From positions 1-40,393 of the forward strand of contig JAAYVD010000033.1 of assembly GCA_012517355.1 (NCBI GenBank): a stretch of DNA of 40,393 nucleotides, in the 5' to 3' direction. Both the position numbers and the translations under genes were made by a program. The DNA comes from Candidatus Rifleibacteriota bacterium (GTDB lineage Bacteria; Muiribacteriota; Ozemobacteria; Ozemobacterales; Ozemobacteraceae). Below are positions 6,695-14,356 of this stretch, piece after piece (the stretch's first letter is position 1; each line of letters opens with the position of its first letter). Under the pieces are notes generated by a model. That model had not been told where the DNA came from. It ran no database searches and was given only the letters and a program-made list of their open reading frames with translations.

Positions 6695-7447
6695 ATGCAC
6701 ATCGACGTCGCGTTCACCCCGGCCGAGGTCCAGAACATCGCCAACAAGGTCTGCCTGGTGGTCGATGTCATTCGCGCCACCTCGACCCTGGCCGTCATCG
6801 CCTCCCGGAAACCGGGACGCCTGTTGATCACCCCGACCGTCCAGAAGGCCGTCAAGTTCGCCTCGCAGCAACCGGTCCACCCGGTGCTGTGCGGCGAACG
6901 GGGCGGCCTCGCGCCCGACGGCTTCGATTTCGGCAACAGCCCCCGCGAGTTTGTCGACGCCGACCTCGAGGGCAAGACCGTCATCTTCACCTCGAGCAAC
7001 GGGGCCCGCGCCATCGCCGACGTGCACCTGGCCCCGCACGTCTTCCTGGCCTCGTTCCTGAACGGGTCGGCCGCCGTCGAGGCCGCCCTCACCCGCGCCT
7101 ACTGCGACCACCTTGATGTTCTGGTCGTCTGCTCCGGCCGCGAGGAGAAGTTCGCCATCGACGATGCCTATTGCGCGGGGTACCTGATTTCGCTGCTGCT
7201 GGGCCGCATTCCCGCCGACAAGCCGTTCACCCTCGGGGAAGGGGGGCAGGCCGCCCTCGCCCTCGTCGGCTACTTCCGCGACGCCGAAAAACTGTTCCGC
7301 GAGTCGGGCGCCGGCAAGGCCGTCATCGAGATCAAGCTGGAAGAGGACATCCCCTTCCTGCTGCAGAAGGATCTCACCCAGGCCGTGCCCACCCTGATCC
7401 TGCGCGACCGGGAACCCCCCGAACACGGATTCAGCCTGCTGGTCTGA
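6695..7447 (+). CDS. comB: ComB-like 2-phosphosulfolactate phosphatase family protein
   Basis: 250 residues, normal for the family. Conserved blocks are VVDVIRATST (23-32), CGERGG, DFGNSP and TSSNGARAI. In methanogens ComB is the Mg-dependent enzyme that dephosphorylates 2-phosphosulfolactate to sulfolactate in coenzyme M synthesis. Bacterial homologues occur where coenzyme M is not made, and their substrate is often unknown. No ComA, ComC or sulfonate genes are near, so the symbol marks the family, not a proven pathway. Third gene of the MerR operon. Possible start GTG codons inside are less likely than ATG 6695. The following 135 bases hold only a weak hairpin (CCGCG/CGCGG near 7510-7525) before the converging cyclase gene. 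Confidence 0.85.
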   Translation: MHIDVAFTPAEVQNIANKVCLVVDVIRATSTLAVIASRKPGRLLITPTVQKAVKFASQQPVHPVLCGERGGLAPDGFDFGNSPREFVDADLEGKTVIFTSSNGARAIADVHLAPHVFLASFLNGSAAVEAALTRAYCDHLDVLVVCSGREEKFAIDDAYCAGYLISLLLGRIPADKPFTLGEGGQAALALVGYFRDAEKLFRESGAGKAVIEIKLEEDIPFLLQKDLTQAVPTLILRDREPPEHGFSLLV

Positions 7448-7582
7448 GGGAAGGTCGACCCCACATCGGTGATCCTCTCCCATTTCCCGGGGATCTGATC
7501 CGCGAACCTCCGCGTTCCTCCGCGGCTGGGATCTCCTTCCTGCCGCGGTTCCCGCAAGGCGGAGCCCCGTTCTCCGGCAAGG

Positions 7583-9823
7583 TCAGGCGGAGCCGCCGCC
7601 CGCGCCCGCCTTCCGTGATTTCTCCATCAGCAGGATCATCTCCTTCGGCACGCCGATGTGGTCGACGGCGTCGAGGATGGCTTCGTCCATCAGGGCGTCA
7701 CCCGCGCCCAGCATCCGGATCAGGGGCAGCAGGGCCTTCTTGTCGCCGGTCTTGCCCAACGCTTTGATGGCCTGCATCTTCACCTCGCGGTCGGGGTCGT
7801 GCAGCGAGGAGATCAGCGTGTCGAGCGTCTTCTGGATGGCCTGGAAGATGTTGACGAAGATCGCCTTGTTCTCGTCGCGCAGGGCGTCGATCAGCATCTC
7901 CATGCTCTTGACGGTGCCCAGCTCGCCGAGGGCGAAGATGGCGCTGGAGCGCATCAGGGTGCGGGGGTTCTCGAGCATCTGGGCCAGGGTGTCGATCACG
8001 TCGTACTGCCCGTTCCGCCAGAGCGAGATGGCCGCGTTGGCCTTGACCCGGTTGTTCATGTCGTTGAGGAGCGGGCGGACCAGCGTCACCAGGTTGGGGG
8101 CGTTGCTGCTCAGCAGCGCTTCGACGGTGTTGGCGCGGATGCGGGCGTCGGCGCTGGCGAGCAGGCCGGCCAGGACCTCCTCGTCGGTCGGGTCGCACAG
8201 TGAGCCCAGGTTCTGTACCAGGGTGGCGATCACCCGGTCGTCGGTCTCGCCCTTCAGGGCGCGGATGACGCCGGCCTTGAGGTTGAGCTTGCGCACCGGG
8301 TCGATGAGCAGGCGCGACAATCGCGACAGGGCCTTGGCGGCGGCCAGCCTCGTGCCGGGGTCGGATGCGGCGAGCAGGTTCAGCAGCGGGGAGACCGCCT
8401 CGGGGTTGTTGCTGCGGCCCAGCACGTCGATGCAACGGTCGCGGCGCCCCGCATCGGCCGAAGACAGGTGTTCCAGCAGCTCCTCGATGCCCTTGATCTT
8501 CACCACCTCGAAGACCGCCACCGGTTCCTGGCGCCCCTTCAGCGAGGTGGGAGGCTGCTCGGCGAAATCGACCATGCCGCCCAGCAGGCGTTGGGTCGCC
8601 TCGCCGACCATGACCCGGGTGTGGACCCCTTTCTTCGACAGCTTCTCGAGGCGCGAGGCGACGTTCACGGTGTCGCCGATGACGGTGTACTCCATGCGTT
8701 CCTTCGAGCCGATGTTGCCCGACACCACCCGGCCGGAGTTGATGCCGATGCCGGCCGTGATGGGCACCTTCTCGTAGCGGTAGCGGCTGCGGTTCAGCTC
8801 GACCAGGTTCTCCTGGATCTCGAGGGCGCAGAAGACCGCATTCTTGGCGCTGTTTTCGACCTCGGCGGCATGGAAGACGGCCATCGCGCAGTCGCCCATG
8901 AACTTGTCGAGGATGCCCTGGTGCCGGATGATGGCGGCCACGACGACGGCGAAATACTCGTTCAGCATCGAGACCACCTCGTGCGGCGTGAAGCTTTCGG
9001 AGGTGGTCGTGAAGTCGCAGATGTCGACGAACATGACGGTCAGCTCGCGGGTCTCGCCTCCCAGATACAGCTTCTCGCCGGTCGATTTCTGCACCTCGAG
9101 CCAGGCCGAGTGCGACAGGTACTTGCGCGCTTTCTCGATGCGCTTCAGGCCGAGAACCATCTCGTTGAACGTCCGGGCCAGGCTGCCCAGCTCGTCGCGC
9201 GAGGTGATGGTGGCCTCGACGTCGAGGTTGCCCTGGGCCACGAGCTGCGCCGTGTTCTCCAGGTGCTCGATGGGGCGGGTGATGAAGCGGCTCAGCACCA
9301 GCGAGCCGAGCGAGCCGAGCACCAGAAAGACGCCCAGCAGCAGCACGTAGAACCGCTGCAGGGCGGCCATCTCGCGGTCGAACCGCGCCAGCGAGAACTC
9401 GGCGTCGAGGAAGCCGACCACCCCGTCGGGGCCGGTGATCTCCTGGCGGCGCTCGGGCCGCCACAGGGAACTGCCCTGCTCGAGCAGGGGACGGTTCACC
9501 GCGGCCGCCACCTCGGTCTCCCGGCCGGTTCCCTCCTCGATCCGGCTGATCGAGATGCGGGCGATGTCGCTGCCCTCGACGCCGGTCAGGCCCTGGAGGG
9601 CGTGCCGCAGGCGCGAGAAGTCGCCTTCCTTGAGCGCCTGCACGGTCAGGAGGCCCAGCACCCGGGTCAGGGTGTCGGCCCGGCTGGCCAGCTCGCGGCG
9701 CACCCGCTGCCGTTCCGTCCAGACCTGGGTGATGGTGGCGGCCGAGACGAGCAGGACGGTCAGGCCGACGACGAGCACCCCGATCTTGGTGCGGATCCGC
9801 CAGGGAACGGGGTCAAACAGCAT
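7583..9823 (-). CDS. Membrane adenylate/guanylate cyclase with HAMP and C-terminal HEAT repeats
   Basis: 746 residues, a receptor-type class III cyclase. Order: TM helix about 13-33, periplasmic sensor about 34-153, TM helix about 156-178, HAMP about 179-232, catalytic domain about 255-440, then HEAT repeats from about 447 to 735. Active-site residues are present: metal-binding Asp267 (MFVDICDF) and Asp311 (DKFMGD), purine-specifying Lys307 and Asp384 (IGDTVN), and transition-state Asn387 and Arg391 (NVASRLE). The Lys/Asp pair fits an adenylate cyclase making cAMP. The HEAT array (ARIRANTVEALL, VKANAAISLW, MRSSAIFALGELG, VKMQAIKALGKTG) is an unusual output or scaffold module. It starts 15 bases after the PhnD-like lipoprotein gene, so that lipoprotein may supply its ligand (inference). 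Confidence 0.93.
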   Translation of the reverse strand: MLFDPVPWRIRTKIGVLVVGLTVLLVSAATITQVWTERQRVRRELASRADTLTRVLGLLTVQALKEGDFSRLRHALQGLTGVEGSDIARISISRIEEGTGRETEVAAAVNRPLLEQGSSLWRPERRQEITGPDGVVGFLDAEFSLARFDREMAALQRFYVLLLGVFLVLGSLGSLVLSRFITRPIEHLENTAQLVAQGNLDVEATITSRDELGSLARTFNEMVLGLKRIEKARKYLSHSAWLEVQKSTGEKLYLGGETRELTVMFVDICDFTTTSESFTPHEVVSMLNEYFAVVVAAIIRHQGILDKFMGDCAMAVFHAAEVENSAKNAVFCALEIQENLVELNRSRYRYEKVPITAGIGINSGRVVSGNIGSKERMEYTVIGDTVNVASRLEKLSKKGVHTRVMVGEATQRLLGGMVDFAEQPPTSLKGRQEPVAVFEVVKIKGIEELLEHLSSADAGRRDRCIDVLGRSNNPEAVSPLLNLLAASDPGTRLAAAKALSRLSRLLIDPVRKLNLKAGVIRALKGETDDRVIATLVQNLGSLCDPTDEEVLAGLLASADARIRANTVEALLSSNAPNLVTLVRPLLNDMNNRVKANAAISLWRNGQYDVIDTLAQMLENPRTLMRSSAIFALGELGTVKSMEMLIDALRDENKAIFVNIFQAIQKTLDTLISSLHDPDREVKMQAIKALGKTGDKKALLPLIRMLGAGDALMDEAILDAVDHIGVPKEMILLMEKSRKAGAGGGSA

Positions 9824-9838
9824 GCGACGGCCCTGCCC

Positions 9839-10828
9839 TCACTTCTTTTCCTCCTGCGCCAGCTCGTACTGGAGCATCTTGCGGACTCCGTCGTAATCGC
9901 TGTCGACGACCTCGACGTAGCCGGTCAGGTTGGTGCCCAGCACGTTCAGGACCTCCAACCCCTCGGGTGAACTTGCCAGGCCGCGGAAGGTGGCGACGAA
10001 GGAGGCGACCAGGGCGGGGTCGAGATCGTCGCGGGCGGCCAGGGGGGAGTTGTAGATGCGGTCGGTCAGGGCGATCACCTGCAGCTGGGCGGCCTTCTCG
10101 GGCTCGGTCTTGAACGCCTCGCGGTGGGCTCCGTCGTAGCAGGCCCCGGCGTCATACTGCCGCAGGAAGACGTTGAGGGCCACGTTGTCGTGGCCCTTGA
10201 CGAACCCGGGGGTGAAATCGCGGCCGGCGACCAGCCCGTGTTCGCGCAGCAGGACCATGGGATACAGGTAACCGGACGTCGATCCCTTGTCGCAGAAGCA
10301 GATCTTCTTGCCAGCCAGGGCGGACAGCGTGGCGATGCCGCTGTCGGTGCGCGTGATGATCGACCCCTGGTAGAAGGGGGCGCGCGACACCGGCGCCAGG
10401 ATCGCGCGGTAGCCGGCCGGCTGCCCCTTCACGTAGCCGAGGCTGCCGGGCATGACGAAGTCGTATTCCCGCTTCTTCATGCCCTTGACGATGGTGTCGT
10501 AATCAGGTTCGAACTTGAACCGGACCGTCGCTCCGATCCTCTCCCCGAGATACCGGCAGAGCGGTACGTAGCGGCTCGACTTGTCCAGTACGTTCTCGGA
10601 AGGGATGTTGCCGATGACCAGGACCCGGCTGCCGCCGGGGGCCGGGACGCCGGTGGGGGCCGTCGGGCCGGCAGGGGCACCCGCGGCGCCCGCGGCGGCA
10701 GGGGCTTCCGAGCCTGCCGTGGCGGGATTCCCGGCCGGACCCGGAGGGGTGGGGGGCGGCGGCGCGGATGTGCAGCCGCCCCAGGCCATGGCCAGGACGA
10801 TGAGGCCGACCCGCACCAGCCAGCTCAT
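9839..10828 (-). CDS. PhnD-like periplasmic binding lipoprotein
   Basis: 329 residues from ATG 10828. A lipoprotein signal ends in AWGG-Cys19. A low-complexity Ala/Pro/Gly linker follows (about 20-65), then a type 2 periplasmic-binding fold of the phosphonate/phosphite family (PF12974): YVPLCRYLGERIGATVRFKFEPDYDTIVKGM, DFVMPGSLGYV, GKKICFCDKGSTSGYLYPMVLL, GHDNVALNVFLRQYDAGACYDG. Relatives bind phosphonates or phosphite, but many such proteins serve signalling systems. No PhnC/PhnE ABC genes are adjacent. ATG 10846 is also possible, four bases after the upstream stop; 10828 was chosen for its GGGAAGGGATCC site. Context suggests an accessory sensor for the cyclase. Confidence 0.9.
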   Translation of the reverse strand: MSWLVRVGLIVLAMAWGGCTSAPPPPTPPGPAGNPATAGSEAPAAAGAAGAPAGPTAPTGVPAPGGSRVLVIGNIPSENVLDKSSRYVPLCRYLGERIGATVRFKFEPDYDTIVKGMKKREYDFVMPGSLGYVKGQPAGYRAILAPVSRAPFYQGSIITRTDSGIATLSALAGKKICFCDKGSTSGYLYPMVLLREHGLVAGRDFTPGFVKGHDNVALNVFLRQYDAGACYDGAHREAFKTEPEKAAQLQVIALTDRIYNSPLAARDDLDPALVASFVATFRGLASSPEGLEVLNVLGTNLTGYVEVVDSDYDGVRKMLQYELAQEEKK

Positions 10829-10850
10829 GGATCCCTTCCCTGCCATGCCT

Positions 10851-11954
10851 TCAGCCCCGGAACAGAGCGACCAGGACGTCGACCAAAACTTCCTTCAGGA
10901 GGAACAGCCCGGCGGGGATGGCGAACACGCTCACCACGGTGGCCAGGGTCTCGAACCGGAACGGCCACTCGGGCAGGTTCTCGATCTCGGCGATGATCTG
11001 GCGCGAGGCCAGGTACTGCTGGGCCAGCGGGCAGTCCGGCCGGCGCAGGAACTCGCGCTCGGTGGCCAGGAAGCGGCCGTAGAACAGTTCCCGGATCTCC
11101 TGCTTGCGGGTGACCAGGATGCGGTGGAGGCGCCACTGCGGGATGACCAGGTAGGCGAAGGGCAGGGCGAGGGCCACCGCGCAGATGGCCTCCATGGTGA
11201 TCACCTGCATCGGCCGCACGTGCAGTTCCCCGGCGAACATCCTCAGGTTGGTGAGCACCATGGCCAGAAAGCCGAGGGACAGCACGGCCGCCCCGGCCGC
11301 CGCCCGCCCGTAGGCCTTGCCCATCTGTTCGAGCAGCTCCCAGGAGAACAGGTCGCGCTGGCGGGCTTCCAGCTCCTGGCTGACCCGGTTGATCAGCAGG
11401 CCGAAAGCGAGCAGATACCAGACGGTGGCGGCCATGTAGCCGAGTCCGCAGGGGTGGAAGACCAGCAGCAGGCGCATGAACCAGGTGCCGTAGAGGGTCG
11501 GCAGGACCTCCCAGGCGGAAGCCACCCGGAACAGGAAAAAGCAGACCCCCGCGATGGCCCCGACGACAAGGGGCTCGCGGTCGATCTCGATGCGATGGAC
11601 GAACCGGCCGTACAGCCCGGTGATCGGGCCGTCGTCGGCCAGGAACCGCCGGATGGCCGTCTCCAGCGACAGCCGCCGGGCGCGGATGAAGGCGGGGCCC
11701 AGGATCGCGGCCGGGAAGCCGATGCCCCACCAGATGTTCTTCCAGGCGATGACCTGCCGCGTGTAGCGTGACCCGACCATGACCGCCACCCAGAAGAGCA
11801 CCACCACCCCAAGCAGGGCCTTCTCCCAGGTCTGCAGCACGTGGAACCAGGGTTCCGGGGGGAGGTTGAGGCGGTCGCCGCCGGTTTCGGGAAGGGCCGC
11901 GAACGGGGGGGAAGGGGGCGGCGTCGGGATCGCCTCCGCCACGGGATTGCCCAT
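10851..11954 (-). CDS. Polytopic membrane protein of unknown function
   Basis: 367 residues with a proline-rich N-terminus, then about six to eight hydrophobic segments (for example ALLGVVVLFWVAVMV, GIGFPAAILGPAFI, VVGAIAGVCFFLF, AVLSLGFLAMVLT, AICAVALALPFAYLV, VVSVFAIPAGLFLL). There are cytoplasmic-looking charged stretches between them. I recognise no family motif. It lies 12 bases after xdhC and a few bases before the lipoprotein gene, in a four-gene operon ending in the cyclase, so it may take part in the same envelope signalling unit. RBS AGGGAAGGCG precedes ATG 11954. Confidence 0.85.
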   Translation of the reverse strand: MGNPVAEAIPTPPPSPPFAALPETGGDRLNLPPEPWFHVLQTWEKALLGVVVLFWVAVMVGSRYTRQVIAWKNIWWGIGFPAAILGPAFIRARRLSLETAIRRFLADDGPITGLYGRFVHRIEIDREPLVVGAIAGVCFFLFRVASAWEVLPTLYGTWFMRLLLVFHPCGLGYMAATVWYLLAFGLLINRVSQELEARQRDLFSWELLEQMGKAYGRAAAGAAVLSLGFLAMVLTNLRMFAGELHVRPMQVITMEAICAVALALPFAYLVIPQWRLHRILVTRKQEIRELFYGRFLATEREFLRRPDCPLAQQYLASRQIIAEIENLPEWPFRFETLATVVSVFAIPAGLFLLKEVLVDVLVALFRG

Positions 11955-11966
11955 CGCCTTCCCTGT

Positions 11967-12758
11967 TCAGCGCTGGTAGCGGATGGCCTTGCCGTTGCGG
12001 AAGGCGATGATCTGCGCCAGGATGGCGACCGCGATCTCCTCGGGGGTCTGCCCGCCCAGGTTGATGCCGATCGGCGAAAAGAGCCCCGCGATCCGGTCGG
12101 GGTCCGCACCTTCCGCCAGGAGGGCCTTCTTCATCTCCTCGACCTTGCGCGCCGACCCGATCATGCCGACGTAGGCGGGGGGCAGCGGCACCACGCGGCG
12201 CAGCACCTGCAGGTCGTGCGAATGACCGGGAGTGACGATCACCACCGCGGTGCGGGCGTCGAGGCCGACGGTGTCGACGCTGGCCTCGTAGGGGCCGCAG
12301 ATGACCCGGTCGACCTCGGGCAGGATCTTCGGATCGGCGAACTCGGGGCGCTGGTCGACCAGCGTGACCCGGAACCGGGCGATGGACGCCAGCTTGGCCA
12401 GGACCCGGCCGATGTGGCCGCCGCCGAAGACGACCAGGCGGGGGCGGTCGACCATCAGCTCGAGGTAGACCTTCACCTCGCCGCCGCAAATGGGTTCGGT
12501 GCCGCCCACGGGGTTGGCCATCGAGAAGGTCAGCAGTTTGGCCCCGCCGGTGTGGAACAGCTCCACCGCCTCGCGCCGGACCCGTTCCTCGTTGATGCCT
12601 CCACCCACCGTGCCGTCGATCGACCCGTCGTGATAGATCAGCATCTTCTGGCCGACCTTGCCTGGGCTGCTGCCCGCGGTCTCGATCACCATGGCCAGGA
12701 CGAAGGGGTCGCCGTCGTTGAACGCTTCCTTCAGCTCGGTGAAGAATTCGGTGCTCAT
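11967..12758 (-). CDS. xdhC: XdhC/CoxI family protein (molybdenum hydroxylase accessory)
   Basis: 263 residues. The N-terminal XdhC/CoxI domain shows VIETAGSSPGKVGQKML and DGTVGGGINEERV. The C-terminal Rossmann domain shows LVVFGGGHIGRVLAKLA and VTPGHSHDLQVL then YVGMIGSARKVEEMKKAL. The family binds and sulfurates molybdenum cofactor and loads it into xanthine dehydrogenase-type hydroxylases. No hydroxylase subunits are in the window, so the client is elsewhere or the role differs. ATG 12758 was chosen over an in-frame start at 13529 because the homology begins here, with GGAGATGATGGCAAG upstream. First gene of the operon ending in the cyclase. Confidence 0.9.
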   Translation of the reverse strand: MSTEFFTELKEAFNDGDPFVLAMVIETAGSSPGKVGQKMLIYHDGSIDGTVGGGINEERVRREAVELFHTGGAKLLTFSMANPVGGTEPICGGEVKVYLELMVDRPRLVVFGGGHIGRVLAKLASIARFRVTLVDQRPEFADPKILPEVDRVICGPYEASVDTVGLDARTAVVIVTPGHSHDLQVLRRVVPLPPAYVGMIGSARKVEEMKKALLAEGADPDRIAGLFSPIGINLGGQTPEEIAVAILAQIIAFRNGKAIRYQR

Positions 12759-12792
12759 CTTGCCATCATCTCCGGTGTGATTGTGGGGAGGA

Positions 12793-12823
12793 GTGTAACA
12801 CAAGCGGGGCGGTGGTGCCCAAG
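12793..12823 (-). promoter_or_regulatory. Candidate promoter for the xdhC-cyclase operon
   Basis: Minus strand: TTGGGC (12823-12818), a 19-base spacer, then TGTGTTACACT with -10 TACACT (12798-12793). The spacer is long and the -10 imperfect. It resembles the TGTGCTACAAT element before the PLD gene. Confidence 0.35.
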
Positions 12824-12971
12824 ATCCGCGAGGGTTCAGGGAAACCCCGCCAGCCCCCTCCCGGCAGGCGGACCCGGCGGTCCGCTCCTCCCGCAGACGC
12901 CAGGAGGTGGGAGGATCTCCCCGGGGACGACCGACTGGCTTCACCATGGATCCTGGGCCGGTGGGGCGGGC

Positions 12972-13000
12972 TTGCCAGGAGAGGGCTTCTCCGTTAGCAT
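12972..13000 (+). promoter_or_regulatory. Candidate promoter for the S51 peptidase gene
   Basis: TTGCCA (12972-12977), 17-base spacer, TAGCAT (12995-13000). The spacer contains the inverted repeat GGAGA...TCTCC (12978-12992), a possible operator between -35 and -10. The leader would be about 115 nt. Confidence 0.45.
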
Positions 13001-13122
13001 GATTTCGGTCTCCCCCGCGATCCAAATCCGAACGACACGCCGTCGAAAGGTCTCCCCTCTGCCGCAACGGACGGGGGCGCCGAACGCCTGTTGTGCGCCA
13101 GGCAGGGGGGCGACCATCAGCC

Positions 13123-14202
13123 ATGGAGGGCCAACCCTTGGAAACTCCCTCTTGCCCGGTTTGGGGATCCCCACGCCCTTCGCTCGCCTGGCTCCTCCGG
13201 TCCGCCCGGTCCGCCCGGTCCGCCTTGCCGGTCCTGCTGATCCTGCAGATCTTCCTGGCCCAGCCTGTCCTGGCCGGCGGGCGCACCCCCTCGACGCCAT
13301 CCCCGGCGGCGCCGTTCACAGCGTGGCTCACCGGCAACCCCGGAGACGCTCTCCGCAAGCCCCTTGGAGGGTTCCTGCTGGTCGGGGGCGGGGAGGACCC
13401 GGCACCCGCCTTCCGGTGGTTCATCCGGCGGGCGGCGCACGGGGACATCCTGGTCCTGCGGGCGGCCGGAGCCGACGGGTACAATTCCTGGCTGCGCGGT
13501 CTGGGCCCGGTCGACTCGGTCGAGACCATTCTCTGCCACTCCCGCGCCGCGTCGGATGACCCCTACGTGGTGCAACGGCTGCGCGAGGCGGAGGGCATCT
13601 TCCTCGCCGGCGGCGATCAATGGCCGTATGTCAGCTACTGGCAGGATTCACCAATCGCCCGCGAACTCCAGGCCGCGGCGGCCCGCGGGGCGGTCATCGG
13701 CGGCACCAGCGCGGGCCTGGCCGTCCTCGGGGAGTTCGTCTTCACCGCGCGCCACGACACCATCACCACCCCCGAGGCGCTGGCCGACCCAGGTGACCGA
13801 CGGATGTGCGTCGAACCCGGTCCGTTCCGGTTCCCGCTGCTGGCCAACGTGCTGACCGACACGCATTTCTCCCCCCGCGACCGCCTCGGCCGGTTGATCG
13901 CCTTCCTGGCCCGGTTGCGGGCCGACGGCCTGGCGACCGCCCCGCGTGGGTGCGGCGTCGACGAGGCCACCGCCATCCTCCTGGAGCCGGACGGCCGGGC
14001 CCAGGTGGTCGGCTCCGGCAGCGTCTTCCTGGCCGAACTGGCCGGCCCGGCCCGGTGTCACGCCGGGTTGCCGCTGTGGGTGACGGCGGTCGGGGTGGTC
14101 GGGCTGCCGGCCGGCAGCCGCTTCACCTGGGGCAACCCCCTCCGCCGGCTCGGCCCGGTCGAACGCCTCGAGATCCGCTCGGGAATGGTGATCCGGCGGT
14201 AA
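13123..14202 (+). CDS. Cyanophycinase-like S51 serine peptidase, secreted
   Basis: 359 residues from ATG 13123. The catalytic Ser sits in the nucleophile elbow GGTSAGLAVLGE, preceded by GIFLAGGDQWPYVSYW. The block DTHFSPRDRLGRL and the later GCGVDEATAILL...VVGSGSVFL are characteristic of cyanophycinases, which cleave beta-Asp-Arg in cyanophycin. A hydrophobic signal (ALPVLLILQIFLAQPVLAGG) predicts export, so the substrate is probably extracellular or another peptide. No cyanophycin synthetase is in view. The start is ambiguous: GTG 13093, ATG 13123, or TTG 13138, the last having the best ribosome site (GGAGGG, 7-base spacing). The signal n-region carries three 9-bp repeats (13198-13224) encoding RSA-like triplets. 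Confidence 0.85.
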   Translation: MEGQPLETPSCPVWGSPRPSLAWLLRSARSARSALPVLLILQIFLAQPVLAGGRTPSTPSPAAPFTAWLTGNPGDALRKPLGGFLLVGGGEDPAPAFRWFIRRAAHGDILVLRAAGADGYNSWLRGLGPVDSVETILCHSRAASDDPYVVQRLREAEGIFLAGGDQWPYVSYWQDSPIARELQAAAARGAVIGGTSAGLAVLGEFVFTARHDTITTPEALADPGDRRMCVEPGPFRFPLLANVLTDTHFSPRDRLGRLIAFLARLRADGLATAPRGCGVDEATAILLEPDGRAQVVGSGSVFLAELAGPARCHAGLPLWVTAVGVVGLPAGSRFTWGNPLRRLGPVERLEIRSGMVIRR

Positions 14203-14322
14203 CCCGCCCGGGAGATCCCGACGGGACGGGCCCGGGAAGCCGGGGAACAGCCGCCCGGTTCCATCTGAGGTTCCGGGTGGCGGGCTGTCCTCCGCCCTGC
14301 GGCCCGTGCGCTCTGCCAGGAA

Positions 14323-14343
14323 GGCCCGGTGCCGCGCCGGGCC
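14323..14343. terminator. GC hairpin between converging genes
   Basis: GGCCCGG (14323-14329) pairs with CCGGGCC (14337-14343) around a 7-base loop. It lies between the 3' ends of the S51 gene (+) and the TPR-ankyrin gene (-). There is no T tract. Confidence 0.35.
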
Positions 14344-14356
14344 GGTCGGAGTTCAG

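Larger units (their letters stand above)
12759..13122. other. Divergent promoter region, xdhC and S51 peptidase
   Basis: No gene is supported. A minus-strand promoter (12793-12823) and a plus-strand promoter (12972-13000) are listed separately. A GCGGACC/GGTCCGC hairpin lies near 12870-12890. GTG 13093 is an alternative start for the S51 gene. Confidence 0.5.
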
